From assembly GCF_003002055.1 (NCBI RefSeq), contig NZ_PVZF01000001.1, forward strand, positions 558,001 to 622,000: 64,000 nucleotides of DNA, read 5' to 3'. Position numbers and translations under genes: made by a program. Positions 1 through 8,827 of this stretch are shown here, piece after piece (the first letter of the stretch is position 1; every line of letters begins with the position of its first letter). This stretch comes from Kineococcus rhizosphaerae. Lineage in GTDB: Bacteria > Actinomycetota > Actinomycetes > Actinomycetales > Kineococcaceae. Under the pieces are notes generated by a model. It was not told where the DNA came from and did not search any database. It saw only the letters and a list, made by a program, of their open reading frames with translations.

Positions 1-1184
1 TCCCCGAGTCCGGTTCGGGTCAGGGCAAGGCCGCGTTCGAGGTCTCGATGCTGGTCGGGGAGCTCAACGAGTGCGCCGCCCTGGCCTCGGCGCCGTACGG
101 GGAACTGCTGCGGTCCACCAGGCCCCGGTTGTCGCTGGCCCGGCGCGTCCCCCTCGGGGTCGTCGGGGTGATCTCGCCGTTCAACTTCCCCGCGATCCTG
201 TCCCTGCGCTCGGTGGCCCCGGCCCTGGCCGTCGGCAACGCCGTCGTCCTCAAGCCCGACCCCCGCACACCGGTCTCCGGGGGCCTGGCCCTGGCCGAGC
301 TGCTGGCCGACGCCGGGCTGCCCGAAGGGCTTCTGCACGTCCTGCCCGGCGGTGCCGAGGTCGGGCAGGCGCTCGTCGCCCACCCCGACGTGCCGTGCAT
401 CTCCTTCACCGGGTCCACCGCGGCCGGCCGCGCGATCGCGGCCGCGGCCGCCCCGCTGCTGAAGAAGGTCCACCTCGAACTCGGCGGCAACAACGCCCTG
501 CTCGTCCTGCCGGACGCCGACGTCCAGGCCGCCGCGTCCGCGGCCGCCTGGGGTTCCTTCCTGCACCAGGGGCAGATCTGCATGACCGCCGGACGGCACG
601 TCGTGCACGCCTCCATCGCCGAGGAGTTCACCGCCGCCCTGGCCGAGAAGGCGCGGAACCTGCCCGTCGGGGACCCGGCCGACCCGGCCAACGCGCTGGG
701 GCCGATCATCGACGACCGGCAGCTGGCGCGGGTGCACGACATCGTGACCGCCGCCGTGGCCCACGGCGCGACCCTGGTCGCGGGCGGGGAGTTCGGCGGG
801 CTCTTCTACCGGCCGACGGTCCTGGCCGGGGTGAGCGCCGACAACCCGGCGTTCCGCCAGGAGATCTTCGGCCCCGTCGCCCCCGTCACGACCTACGAGA
901 CCCTCGACGAAGCCGTCGCGCTGATCAACGACAGCGAGTACGGGCTCAGCGTCGGCATCCTCACCGGGGACGCCTTCGCCGCCTTCGAGCTCGCCGCCCG
1001 CATCGAGTCGGGCATGGTCCACATCAACGACCAGACCGTGGACGACGAGGCGACGATTCCCTTCGGCGGGACGAAGGCCTCGGGATCGGGGGGGCACTTC
1101 GGCGGAACACGGGCGAACCTGGAGTCCTTCTGCGAGACCCAGTGGGTCACCGTCCAGTCGCAGATCGAGCGCTACCCGTTCTGA
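1..1184 (+). CDS. Aldehyde dehydrogenase, benzaldehyde dehydrogenase-like (5' end outside window)
   Basis: This NAD(P)-dependent enzyme oxidises an aldehyde to its carboxylic acid. The reading frame is open from base 3, so the N-terminus lies before the window; about 394 residues are visible. Family hallmarks are the cofactor segment PFNFP, the Rossmann motif FTGSTAAGR, the catalytic glutamate in LELGGNN and the nucleophilic cysteine in GQICM. The C-terminal FGGTKASGSGG segment is also typical. The closest flavour I recognise is the benzaldehyde/vanillin dehydrogenase subgroup. It ends 93 bases before a carotenoid/stilbene cleavage oxygenase whose products are aldehydes, so it may oxidise those products. 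The family is secure; the substrate is inferred. Confidence 0.9.
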   Translation, partial: PESGSGQGKAAFEVSMLVGELNECAALASAPYGELLRSTRPRLSLARRVPLGVVGVISPFNFPAILSLRSVAPALAVGNAVVLKPDPRTPVSGGLALAELLADAGLPEGLLHVLPGGAEVGQALVAHPDVPCISFTGSTAAGRAIAAAAAPLLKKVHLELGGNNALLVLPDADVQAAASAAAWGSFLHQGQICMTAGRHVVHASIAEEFTAALAEKARNLPVGDPADPANALGPIIDDRQLARVHDIVTAAVAHGATLVAGGEFGGLFYRPTVLAGVSADNPAFRQEIFGPVAPVTTYETLDEAVALINDSEYGLSVGILTGDAFAAFELAARIESGMVHINDQTVDDEATIPFGGTKASGSGGHFGGTRANLESFCETQWVTVQSQIERYPF

Positions 1185-1277
1185 GGCGCGAGCACGCAGC
1201 CCCCGCCCGGCCCCTGCGGGCAGCGGCCCCGGCCCGCAGCACCACCCCGATCCCCGACCGGCAGCACAGGAGTTCCG

Positions 1278-2801
1278 ATGACCGATCTTCCCCCCGTCCC
1301 GACCACCCTGCTGCCGCGCGGGCGGACCCCGCGGGAGTCGTCGCCCACCCCGGACTGGCTGACGGACAACAAGTTCCTGAACGGACCGTTCGCTCCCTGG
1401 TCCGAGGAGCAGGAGGCGTACGACCTGGAGGTGGTCGGTCAGCTCCCCGCCGACCTGGCCGGTGCGCTGTTCCGCACCTCCTCCAACCCGCGCTTCGAAC
1501 CCCGCAACACCGACCGGTACCACTGGTGGGAGGGCGACGGCATGGTCGCGGCCGTCTACGTCCGCGACGGGAAGGCGGCGTTCCGCACCCGCTGGGTGAA
1601 CACCGACTCGATGAAGGTCGAGGTGGAGCAGGGCGAGGCCGTCTACAGCGGTTTCGTCAACGGCGGCACGGCGGGACGCCTGCCGGCTGGGGCGCCCCCG
1701 GCCAAGAACGTGGCGAACACCAACGTGGGGATCTTCGACGACCACCTCATCGTGTACTACGAGGGTGGCCTCCCCCACGCGATGCACCCGGAGACGTTGC
1801 AGACGCAGGGCCAGTACGACTTCCACGGGGGGGTCGACGTCCTGTGCACCGCGCACTTCAAGATCGACCCCGCCACGGGCGACATGCTGTTCTTCGCCGC
1901 CACCGGTCCTGTCGTCACCTGGTACCGGGCCGACGTGCGCACGGGCAAGGTGATCGACTCGCACGTCCTGGAGATCGGCGTGCCGGTCCTCATGCACGAC
2001 TTCGCGGTGAGCGAGAACTACGCGGTGTTCTTCGTCACCCCCGCGCAGTTCCGCCTCGACCTCATCGTGCAGAGCCGGCCGGGCGTGGTCTGGGACGAGA
2101 GCGCCACCCCGCACGGCGTGCAGATCGTGTTGATGGACCGCCGCACGCACGAGGTCACGTGGCACGACCTGGGCGGGCAGTTCGCGAACACGCACTTCTA
2201 CAACGCCTTCGAGCTCGGCGACGAGGTCATCATCGACGGTCACCGCATCGAGCGTCTCGGCAACCCCGTCGAGCGGCTGCAGACCCCGCTGTCCTCCCAC
2301 GAGTGGTTCCCGCCCGCGCTGCCCTACCGCTGGCGGGTCGACGTCAAGACGGGCCGGGCTCGCGAGGAACGGGTCAGCGGCCTGGCCGGCGAGTTCCCGA
2401 AGATCAACGACGCCTTCGTCGGCAGGCAGCACCGCTACGGGTACTTCGTCACCACCCGCTCGCTGGAGTCGCAGACGATGACCGACGGGTTGGCCAAGCA
2501 CGACTACCTGCTGGACTCGACCACCGTGGTCGACGGCCCTGACGGGCTGACCAACCCCAGCGAACCGGTGTTCGTCCCCCGCGAGAACGCGCAGGGCGAG
2601 GACGACGGGTACGTGCTGACGCTGTGGTGGAACCGCGCGACGAACCTCAGCGAGATGCTCGTGCACGACGCCGCCGACCTGCGCCGCACCCCGCTGGCCC
2701 GGGTCAAGCTCCCGAGCCGGGTGCCGTTCGGCTTCCACGGCAGCTGGGCCGAGGCCGACGTGCTCGACAAGGCGATCGCCGCCCAGCACGACGCGACCTG
2801 A
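1278..2801 (+). CDS. Carotenoid cleavage / lignostilbene-type dioxygenase
   Basis: Non-haem iron enzyme of the RPE65/carotenoid oxygenase family, which splits an olefinic bond of carotenoids or stilbenes with O2 to give two aldehydes. The four iron-binding histidines can be placed in the expected contexts: AHFKIDP, MHDFAVSENY, the HFYNAFE region and GFHGSW near the C-terminus. At 507 residues it is normal for the family. The ATG follows an AGGAG ribosome-binding site. The preceding aldehyde dehydrogenase suggests a cleave-then-oxidise pair. Whether the substrate is a stilbene, an apocarotenoid or a phenylpropene cannot be told from sequence. Confidence 0.9.
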   Translation: MTDLPPVPTTLLPRGRTPRESSPTPDWLTDNKFLNGPFAPWSEEQEAYDLEVVGQLPADLAGALFRTSSNPRFEPRNTDRYHWWEGDGMVAAVYVRDGKAAFRTRWVNTDSMKVEVEQGEAVYSGFVNGGTAGRLPAGAPPAKNVANTNVGIFDDHLIVYYEGGLPHAMHPETLQTQGQYDFHGGVDVLCTAHFKIDPATGDMLFFAATGPVVTWYRADVRTGKVIDSHVLEIGVPVLMHDFAVSENYAVFFVTPAQFRLDLIVQSRPGVVWDESATPHGVQIVLMDRRTHEVTWHDLGGQFANTHFYNAFELGDEVIIDGHRIERLGNPVERLQTPLSSHEWFPPALPYRWRVDVKTGRAREERVSGLAGEFPKINDAFVGRQHRYGYFVTTRSLESQTMTDGLAKHDYLLDSTTVVDGPDGLTNPSEPVFVPRENAQGEDDGYVLTLWWNRATNLSEMLVHDAADLRRTPLARVKLPSRVPFGFHGSWAEADVLDKAIAAQHDAT

Positions 2802-2820
2802 CGGGGCAGCGAGGGCCGGG

Positions 2821-2859
2821 AACCCTCTGAGCGACGACGTGGCCGCCGCTCAGGGGGTT
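2821..2859 (+). terminator. Hairpin terminator after the oxygenase gene
   Basis: Two 13-base arms (2821-2833 and 2847-2859) pair with one G-U wobble around a 13-base loop, starting 20 bases after the stop codon. There is no T-run, as is common in high-GC actinobacteria. Confidence 0.6.
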
Positions 2860-2948
2860 CTCCGCACCCGCTCCGACGCGCAACGGCCCGACGGGGACGG
2901 CCACGGACACCTCATCGTCGTAGATTCCCACCATTCTCCAAAAGTAGT

Positions 2949-2977
2949 TGATTTATCGCGTCACTCTTGCTTGGATG
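2949..2977 (+). promoter_or_regulatory. Possible sigma-70-type promoter for the sugar ABC operon
   Basis: An AT-richer island upstream of the substrate-binding gene holds TTGATT and TTGGAT separated by 17 bases. It would give a leader of about 200 bases before the start at 3185; nothing else was recognised in that leader. The -10 box is weak, so this is tentative. Confidence 0.3.
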
Positions 2978-3184
2978 AGCACAGCGGGGAACGGAACCTC
3001 GACCACTTCGCGAAGCGCAGCAACGACGCAGCCCGCCCCACGACGCCGCTGGTCGAACCTCCCCCTGCACGGGCCGCCTCACCGCGGCACCACCTCGATC
3101 CGAGGCAGGCGCCGCCTCGCGGCCCGCGCTCGCAACCCGCTCCGGCCGCCGGCCGGGGCGACGACGACGTCCGGGATGTGACTC

Positions 3185-4441
3185 ATGACGAGGAAGACCA
3201 GCACCAGGCGCGCGGCGCTCGTGGCCGCCGCCACGATGACCGCCGGTGTGCTCACCGGGTGCTCGGCGAACGTGGCCTCGCCGAGCGACGGCGCCATCAC
3301 CTTCGCCTACCCGAAGGCGAGCCAAGTCCTCGTCTGGGAGGACATGGCCAAGAAGTACACCCAGGAGACGGGCGCCGAGGTGAGCGTCCAGGCCATCCCG
3401 ATCGACGCGTACTCCTCGACCCTCAACACCCGCCTGCAGGGCGGTGACGCCCCCGACCTCTTCCTCACCAAGCCGGGGACGTCCGAGTACGGGATCGAGA
3501 CCCTTGGAGCGTCCAAGAAGCTCGGGGAGATCACGGGTTCGGCAGCCGACCTGGTCCCGTCGGACAAGACCGCCTACGAAGCCGACGGCACCGTCTACGG
3601 GTTCCCCCTCATGCACGTCCCGCGGGCAGCGGTCGTCATCGACGGGAACCTGGAGAAGACGGGGGTGACCTGGCCGACGACGATCTCCGAGATGCTGGCC
3701 GACTGCCAGGCGACGCAGGCCGAGGGTGAGGCCTTCACGCTCGGGCAGTTCGGCGCGCCGTTCACCGCCGACGGGCAGACGCTGCTCGTCGCCGCCAGCT
3801 CGGTCTACGCGCAGGACCCCACCTGGGACGCCCAGCGCGCCGCCGGCACGGTGAAGTTCAGCACGACGGAGGGCTGGAGGTACGCCGTGCAGACGGTCGC
3901 CGACATGGTCAAGGCGAACTGCTTCCAGCCCGGGGCGGTGGCCGCGAAGGGCGAGACCTTCCAGAGCGTCTTCACGGGCAAGAACCCGGACGTCATCTCC
4001 TTCGCCACCGGCGAGTCGGACGTCTGGAAGGACTTCTCGATGGCTCTGAAGGACCAGACGATCTCCGTGCGCCCCTTCCCGGGTCAGACCGCGGACACCG
4101 CCCGGGTCATCAGCTCGGTGAAGTTCACCCTCTCCTACAGCGCGGCCACCAAGAACAAGACCGCCGTGCAGAAGTACATCGACTGGCTGACGCAGCCGGC
4201 GCAGCAGAAGTCCATCGCCGACGAGCTCGGCGTCCCGGTCGGGCAGTTGTCGGCCGACGGGATGACCGGTTCGTACGCACCCCTGAAGCAGCTGGTCGCC
4301 GAGGACAAGGTCATCCCCACCCCCGGTGAGACGTGGCCGGCACCCGTGCTCGCGGCGCTGCAGCAGGACACGCCCGGCCTGTTCACGGGTCAGACGACGG
4401 TCGACGAGATCCTCGCCGACATGGATGCGGCCTGGAAGTAG
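3185..4441 (+). CDS. Carbohydrate-type ABC transporter substrate-binding lipoprotein
   Basis: A 418-residue extracytoplasmic solute-binding protein of the MalE/SBP-1 class. It has a lipoprotein signal: basic N-terminus, hydrophobic stretch and lipobox LTGC with the lipidated cysteine at residue 26. The mature part shows the usual sequence of this class, with a ligand-binding region around GGDAPDLFLT and a C-terminal segment rich in aromatic and acidic residues. It is followed at once by two permease genes, so it should deliver solute to them. The ligand is unknown; a sugar or a degradation product linked to the neighbouring catabolic genes is possible. Confidence 0.88.
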   Translation: MTRKTSTRRAALVAAATMTAGVLTGCSANVASPSDGAITFAYPKASQVLVWEDMAKKYTQETGAEVSVQAIPIDAYSSTLNTRLQGGDAPDLFLTKPGTSEYGIETLGASKKLGEITGSAADLVPSDKTAYEADGTVYGFPLMHVPRAAVVIDGNLEKTGVTWPTTISEMLADCQATQAEGEAFTLGQFGAPFTADGQTLLVAASSVYAQDPTWDAQRAAGTVKFSTTEGWRYAVQTVADMVKANCFQPGAVAAKGETFQSVFTGKNPDVISFATGESDVWKDFSMALKDQTISVRPFPGQTADTARVISSVKFTLSYSAATKNKTAVQKYIDWLTQPAQQKSIADELGVPVGQLSADGMTGSYAPLKQLVAEDKVIPTPGETWPAPVLAALQQDTPGLFTGQTTVDEILADMDAAWK

Positions 4442-4512
4442 CACGTCCGCAGAACGGGGTGCCGTGACGACCGTCAGGGCACCCCACGATCGCCCGAGGG
4501 AAGGAGCCTGAC

Positions 4513-5463
4513 ATGGCGGGCTACGACACGACCAGCGCGGTGCGCGTCGAGCACCCGGCACGGGGTGGGACGGGCGCCGTCGCCCGGCGCCGGGACGGGA
4601 AGCTGCTCCCGTTCGGGCAGTGGTGGTGGGTCCTGCCGGCGGTGGTGCTGGTGCTGACCGTCCAGTACGCCGCGACGATCGCCGGGGGCCTCTTCGCCTT
4701 CACGGACTACAGCGGCATCGGCAGCTTCCACTTCGTCGGCTTCGACAACTTCACGCAGGTCTGGCGCGACCCGGCCGTCAGGGACGCGATCGGCAACACC
4801 CTGCTGTACGCGTTCGCGCAGATGATCGGCACGACCGCGATCGGGCTGCTGTTCGCGCTGCTCCTGAACCGCGGGGTGAGGACGCGCTACGTGCTGCGCG
4901 CCCTCGTCTTCCTGCCGATCGCGCTCAGCCCCCTCGCGGTCTCGTACATCTGGAAGTACGTGTTCCAGTACGACGGGATGCTGAACCAGGCCCTGCGGGC
5001 CGTCGGGCTCTCGCGCTTCGAACGCGTCTGGCTGGGCGACCCGAGGACGGCGATCTGGACGGTCGTGAGCGTCATCGTCTGGCAGGGTGTCGGACTGTCC
5101 ATGGTGGTGTTCCTCGCGGGCCTCGCGCGCATCCCGCCCGAACTGGAGGAGGCTGCGGCGCTGGACCGGGCCGGCGTGTGGCAGCGGTTCCGCTTCGTGG
5201 TCCTGCCGTCGCTGCGCCCGTCGGTGACGGTGGTCACCATGCTCTCGCTCATCTTCGGGCTGCGGCTCTTCGACCCGATCCTCTCCCTCACGGGAGGCGG
5301 ACCCGTCGGCTCCTCCGCCAACCTGGCCCTTCTCGTCTACCAGCAGGCGTTCACGCTGGGGCACTTCGGGTACGGCGCAGCGCTCTCCCTCGTCCTCACG
5401 GTGATCATCCTCGCCTTCGCACTCGTCCAGCACCTCATCACCCGCGACCGGACCGGAGCGTGA
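4513..5463 (+). CDS. ABC transporter permease, MalF/UgpA type
   Basis: A 316-residue integral membrane subunit with about six predicted helices. It carries the cytoplasmic EAA loop (ELEEAAALDRAG followed by FRFVVLPSLRP), which docks the ATPase. The ATG is preceded by GGAG. It forms a heterodimer with the product of the next gene, seven bases downstream. No ATP-binding subunit is encoded nearby, so a shared MsmK/MalK-like ATPase elsewhere in the genome is probably used, as known for many actinobacterial sugar importers. Confidence 0.9.
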   Translation: MAGYDTTSAVRVEHPARGGTGAVARRRDGKLLPFGQWWWVLPAVVLVLTVQYAATIAGGLFAFTDYSGIGSFHFVGFDNFTQVWRDPAVRDAIGNTLLYAFAQMIGTTAIGLLFALLLNRGVRTRYVLRALVFLPIALSPLAVSYIWKYVFQYDGMLNQALRAVGLSRFERVWLGDPRTAIWTVVSVIVWQGVGLSMVVFLAGLARIPPELEEAAALDRAGVWQRFRFVVLPSLRPSVTVVTMLSLIFGLRLFDPILSLTGGGPVGSSANLALLVYQQAFTLGHFGYGAALSLVLTVIILAFALVQHLITRDRTGA

Positions 5464-5469
5464 ACCGCG

Positions 5470-6306
5470 TTGTTCCGATACACCAGAGGCACTCTCGTCC
5501 GTGAGGTCGTCGCGATCCTCGCGTGCGCCCTGTTCTGCCTGCCGCTCTACGTCCTGCTCGTCGGGTCGCTGAAGTCGGCGTCGGAGATCGCCAACGGTTC
5601 GGCGTTCTCCCTGCCCAGGAGCCTGCACTGGTCGAACTTCACCGACGTGCTGTCGGCCACCGGCGGGAACAGCGTCGTCACCGGGTTCGTCAACAGCCTG
5701 ATCGTCACCCTTGGTTCGGTCGCTCTCCTGATCGGACTGGGGTCGGTCTGCGCGTACGTCCTCGTCCGCTCGACCCGGCGGTGGGCCAGGACGACGTTCG
5801 TCCTGTTCGTGGTCGCGATCGTCCTGCCGACGCAGCTCGGTGTCGTCCCGCTGTACGTCGGTGCCCGCACCCTCGGGGTCACCGGTTCGCTGCCCGGTCT
5901 GATCCTCATCGACACCGGCACGTTCCTCCCGCTCGCGGTGTTCCTCTACGCCACCTTCTTCCGCAACCACCCGCGCGACTGGGAGGAAGCTGCCGCCCTC
6001 GACGGGGCCGGGGCGTTCGCCACGTTCCGGCACGCCGTGCTGCCGCTCGTGGGGCCGGTGACGGGGACCGCCGGGATCCTGACCGGCGTCGTCATCTGGA
6101 ACGACTTCTTCACTCCGCTGATCTTCGTCGGCGGGACGAACTTCCCGACCCTGCCGGTGGTGATGTACCAGTACGTGGGGGCCCTGAACTCGGAGTGGAA
6201 CAAGATCTTCGCAGTCGTGGTGATCGCCTTCATCCCCGTGATGGTCTTCTTCGTCTTCGCGCAGCGCCGTCTCATGGAGGGGTTCTCCGGCGGAGTGCGC
6301 GGCTGA
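5470..6306 (+). CDS. ABC transporter permease, MalG/UgpE type
   Basis: A 278-residue partner permease with about six membrane helices and the EAA loop (DWEEAAALDGAG ... FRHAVLPLVGP). The frame is closed by the upstream gene's stop, and the first possible initiator is TTG at 5470, seven bases after that stop; a start further in cannot be excluded. It completes the membrane part of the importer. Confidence 0.88.
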   Translation: MFRYTRGTLVREVVAILACALFCLPLYVLLVGSLKSASEIANGSAFSLPRSLHWSNFTDVLSATGGNSVVTGFVNSLIVTLGSVALLIGLGSVCAYVLVRSTRRWARTTFVLFVVAIVLPTQLGVVPLYVGARTLGVTGSLPGLILIDTGTFLPLAVFLYATFFRNHPRDWEEAAALDGAGAFATFRHAVLPLVGPVTGTAGILTGVVIWNDFFTPLIFVGGTNFPTLPVVMYQYVGALNSEWNKIFAVVVIAFIPVMVFFVFAQRRLMEGFSGGVRG

Positions 6307-6559
6307 GGTCGATCTCCGGTACCTCGGAACGCTCAGGGGAGGGACCACCGCGAGCACGGACACGACTCGACCGGGGTGGGCACGAGCGGCCGGCGTCCCG
6401 GGCCGGGTGGTGGCGGGCGTGCTCGGTGAGCACCGAGCGGGATGTGCCTGGGGACCTTCGCCGGTGGGGCCGGAGAACCGGTCTGGACGATCGTCGTCAG
6501 CGTCGCCGCGATCAGCCAGGGCCCGCTGCTCGTCGACTCCTCCGGCGTCGACGGTCGGA

Positions 6560-7195
6560 GTCGTACGGGCGGATCGTCCAGGCGGGCGGGTCCGCCGCCG
6601 ACGTGTCGGGTGGCGCCCACGAGGGCCCCTCCCGGCCCCTCGTCACGCAGGACCCGGAAACGTTCCAGCGCAGCGCGTTCGTCGCGATCACCGCGGCGGT
6701 GGGCGGGTCGGTCGTCGTGCTCGCGGTGGTGGCGGCGCAGCCACCCGGCCGAACGCCGGCACTGCGAGCGTCGGGACTCGATCGAGCATTCCAGGCCCCT
6801 CGTCGGTTCCGTGGACCGCACGCGCCTGGACGCGCTCCCGACGGCCGTCCGCAGCAGCGGCCACGCCGCGTCGGTCGACGGCGAACCCAGGGCGCGGTTC
6901 CACCGGCCGGTCGACGACGAGGGCGTCGACCGCGCGTCGAACGCCCGCGTCTGGAGCGAGTTCGCAGCGCAGACGGTCGAGACCGTCGACGGCGCCGGTG
7001 GATCGTCGGACGTCGCGGCGATCGAGGTCCCCGGGTTCGCCGCGAACGGCCGTGTGGTCCTGGGACTCGTCGTGAGCGGTCTCGACCACGTCCTCGAGCC
7101 GGGGGCGGTCCACGACATCGCGGAACGTCTCCTGCGCCGCCGAGGCCATGGAGGACGAACCGCCCGTCCGCCCGCTCGCGGCGGTGGCGGACACG
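6560..7195 (+). pseudogene. Possible remnant of an IclR/GAF-type transcriptional regulator
   Basis: No intact gene fits the 908 bases between 6307 and 7214. On the plus strand two fragments in different frames look protein-like: one around 6650-6790 with a hydrophobic beta-like stretch (AFVAITAAVGGSVVVLAVV), and one around 6810-7140 that resembles the C-terminal ligand-binding part of actinobacterial IclR-like regulators (for example IEVPGFAANGRVVLGLVVSG). A frame change near 6770-6810 would be needed to join them. It abuts an intact convergent IclR regulator. This is a weak reading; the rest of the gap shows nothing I can name. Confidence 0.35.
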
Positions 7196-7214
7196 GGCTT
7201 CGGCGGGTGGGCGC

Positions 7215-8018
7215 TCAGCCCGGAGCGGAGGTGAGCGCCTCGCGCGAGGTCTCGTCCGCGGTGACGAGGAGCAGGTCGATCGCGCGCTGCACGACCTGCG
7301 CGTCGTCCCCGGTGCTCGCCAGCGCCAGGCTGAGGCTGCCGGCGGTGCCGAAGTCGGGGTGACGCAGCGGCACGGAGACGTGGAGGACACCCGGATCGGG
7401 GTCGTCGAGCCCGACCGCGTACCCCGCTGAGCGGACTGCCCGCATCCGGCGCTTGACCTCCAGCCACTCCTCGCCGTCACCGCCACCGGCGCGCTGGAAC
7501 AGGGCGCGGGCCGCCCGCACCTCCAGGAAGGAGAGGATCGCGTAGGCGGGTGCGCCCCCGAACAGCGGGGCCAGTCGCCCGCGGGCGTAGGTGCCCTCGG
7601 GGAACGGCTCGGTCCCCAGCGGGTGCTCGTGCATCGACATCACCGAGTCGCGGTGGACCCGGCTGATGAAGACGACGCCGGGGCCCTCGAACTCCGCGGC
7701 CAGCCGGAGCATGTGGGGGGAGACGGCGCGGATGAGCGGGTCGGAGGTCCGCAGTTGCCGCTCGTAGTGCACGATGCCGGGACCGAGGAGGTACCGGCCC
7801 GGCCGGATGCTGAAGATCAGGCCCGCCGCGGACAGGCTGCGGAAGTAGCGGTAGACGGTGCTCTCGGACTGCCCCATGACCGCGCACGCCTGCTCGACGG
7901 TCCACTCCGGCCGCTCCGGGGTGAACAGGTCCATGACCGAGAGCGTGCGGTCGGAGCTCGTGTCGCCGCGGGCCGGCTTGGCCCCCCCGTCAGCCATCGG
8001 CGAACCGCTCAGCGTCAC
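7215..8018 (-). CDS. IclR-family transcriptional regulator
   Basis: A 267-residue DNA-binding regulator. The N-terminal winged helix-turn-helix (WTVEQACAVMGQSESTVYRY, residues about 38-58) is followed by a GAF-like effector domain typical of IclR proteins. The GTG start overlaps the stop of the DUF8021-like gene by four bases (GTGA), so it is the last gene of the minus-strand run; a further ATG lies seven codons in. Family knowledge says such proteins sense a pathway metabolite and control catabolic operons, so it is the natural candidate regulator for the island up to about 15 kb. Confidence 0.85.
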   Translation of the reverse strand: MTLSGSPMADGGAKPARGDTSSDRTLSVMDLFTPERPEWTVEQACAVMGQSESTVYRYFRSLSAAGLIFSIRPGRYLLGPGIVHYERQLRTSDPLIRAVSPHMLRLAAEFEGPGVVFISRVHRDSVMSMHEHPLGTEPFPEGTYARGRLAPLFGGAPAYAILSFLEVRAARALFQRAGGGDGEEWLEVKRRMRAVRSAGYAVGLDDPDPGVLHVSVPLRHPDFGTAGSLSLALASTGDDAQVVQRAIDLLLVTADETSREALTSAPG

Positions 8019-8827
8019 CAGCCCGACGCAGCGCCGAGCGGCCTGATCTCGCGTACCTCATCGACGATCCGAAGCTCCCCGTCCACGACCTTGAAGATGC
8101 CGAGCATATACATCGCTCCGGCGTCCGGCCGGGGATGGTCCGGGATCGGGTGGAAGTCGACGACGACCAGGCTGGCGGCGACGCCCAGTTCGGTGTCCAG
8201 CACGGGGAAGCGCCGGTCTCGCGCCAGCGGCCGCGCGGCCCGGGTGTCGTTCAGCGCGGAGGCGGGCGTGTGCACCTTCGCGTCCGGGGACAGCAGCGTG
8301 CGCAGCGTGTTGGTCGTCTTGGCCCCGTTGTCGTACTTGTCGCAGCGGTGGTTGAACCGCGGGATGGTGCCGTCGCTCTGCTGCAGACCTTCCCAGTAGC
8401 GGTTCGCCGCGTCCTGCAGTCCGTCCCGACCGACCCGGCGGTGTTCGGGCACCACGGCCGAGTAGATGACGTCGGGCTTCAGCAGCTGCTCGACGTCGGC
8501 GAAGTGGCCCTTCCCGTCGGTGCTGACGATGGCCTCGGCCTCGGCGACGGCCCCGTCCCGCACGAGCACCCGCTGCGCGAACGGCCGGGGTTCGTCGTCC
8601 ACGTACGCGACGCCCAGGCAGACCGCCTGGCCGGTCTCGGGGTCCGCAAAACCCTGGATGCCCTCGAAGCGGGTCGACCGCCCCCAGAGCCCCCGGCCGA
8701 TCTCGGTGACGTCACCGTTCTCGGTGGACCGGAACGTCGGGTCGAGCCGCACGGCACCCGGCGTCCCCGCGGCGACCGCCGCCAAGTACTCGTCGAGGAC
8801 CGCGAGCAGTTCGTCCCGGCCCGTCAC
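8015..8827 (-). CDS. DUF8021-like protein of unknown function
   Basis: A 270-residue soluble protein. Its order of motifs (a FRSTENGDV segment, then GLWGRSTRFEGIQGFADPETGQAVCLG, an R-rich middle, and RFNHRCDKYDNG) matches my memory of the DUF8021 family, which occurs in fungi and some bacteria and is thought to have a SnoaL/NTF2-like fold. The GTG start overlaps the stop of the monooxygenase upstream, suggesting translational coupling. Its role may be an accessory or isomerase-like step, but this is inference. Confidence 0.6.
   Translation of the reverse strand: MTGRDELLAVLDEYLAAVAAGTPGAVRLDPTFRSTENGDVTEIGRGLWGRSTRFEGIQGFADPETGQAVCLGVAYVDDEPRPFAQRVLVRDGAVAEAEAIVSTDGKGHFADVEQLLKPDVIYSAVVPEHRRVGRDGLQDAANRYWEGLQQSDGTIPRFNHRCDKYDNGAKTTNTLRTLLSPDAKVHTPASALNDTRAARPLARDRRFPVLDTELGVAASLVVVDFHPIPDHPRPDAGAMYMLGIFKVVDGELRIVDEVREIRPLGAASGW

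Noticed and set aside
4474-6363. Very long open frame antisense to the ABC permease genes
   Set aside because: Its product is a low-complexity Arg/Asp/Glu/Gly-rich sequence, the usual shadow of a GC-rich gene, while the plus strand has two clear permeases with EAA motifs.
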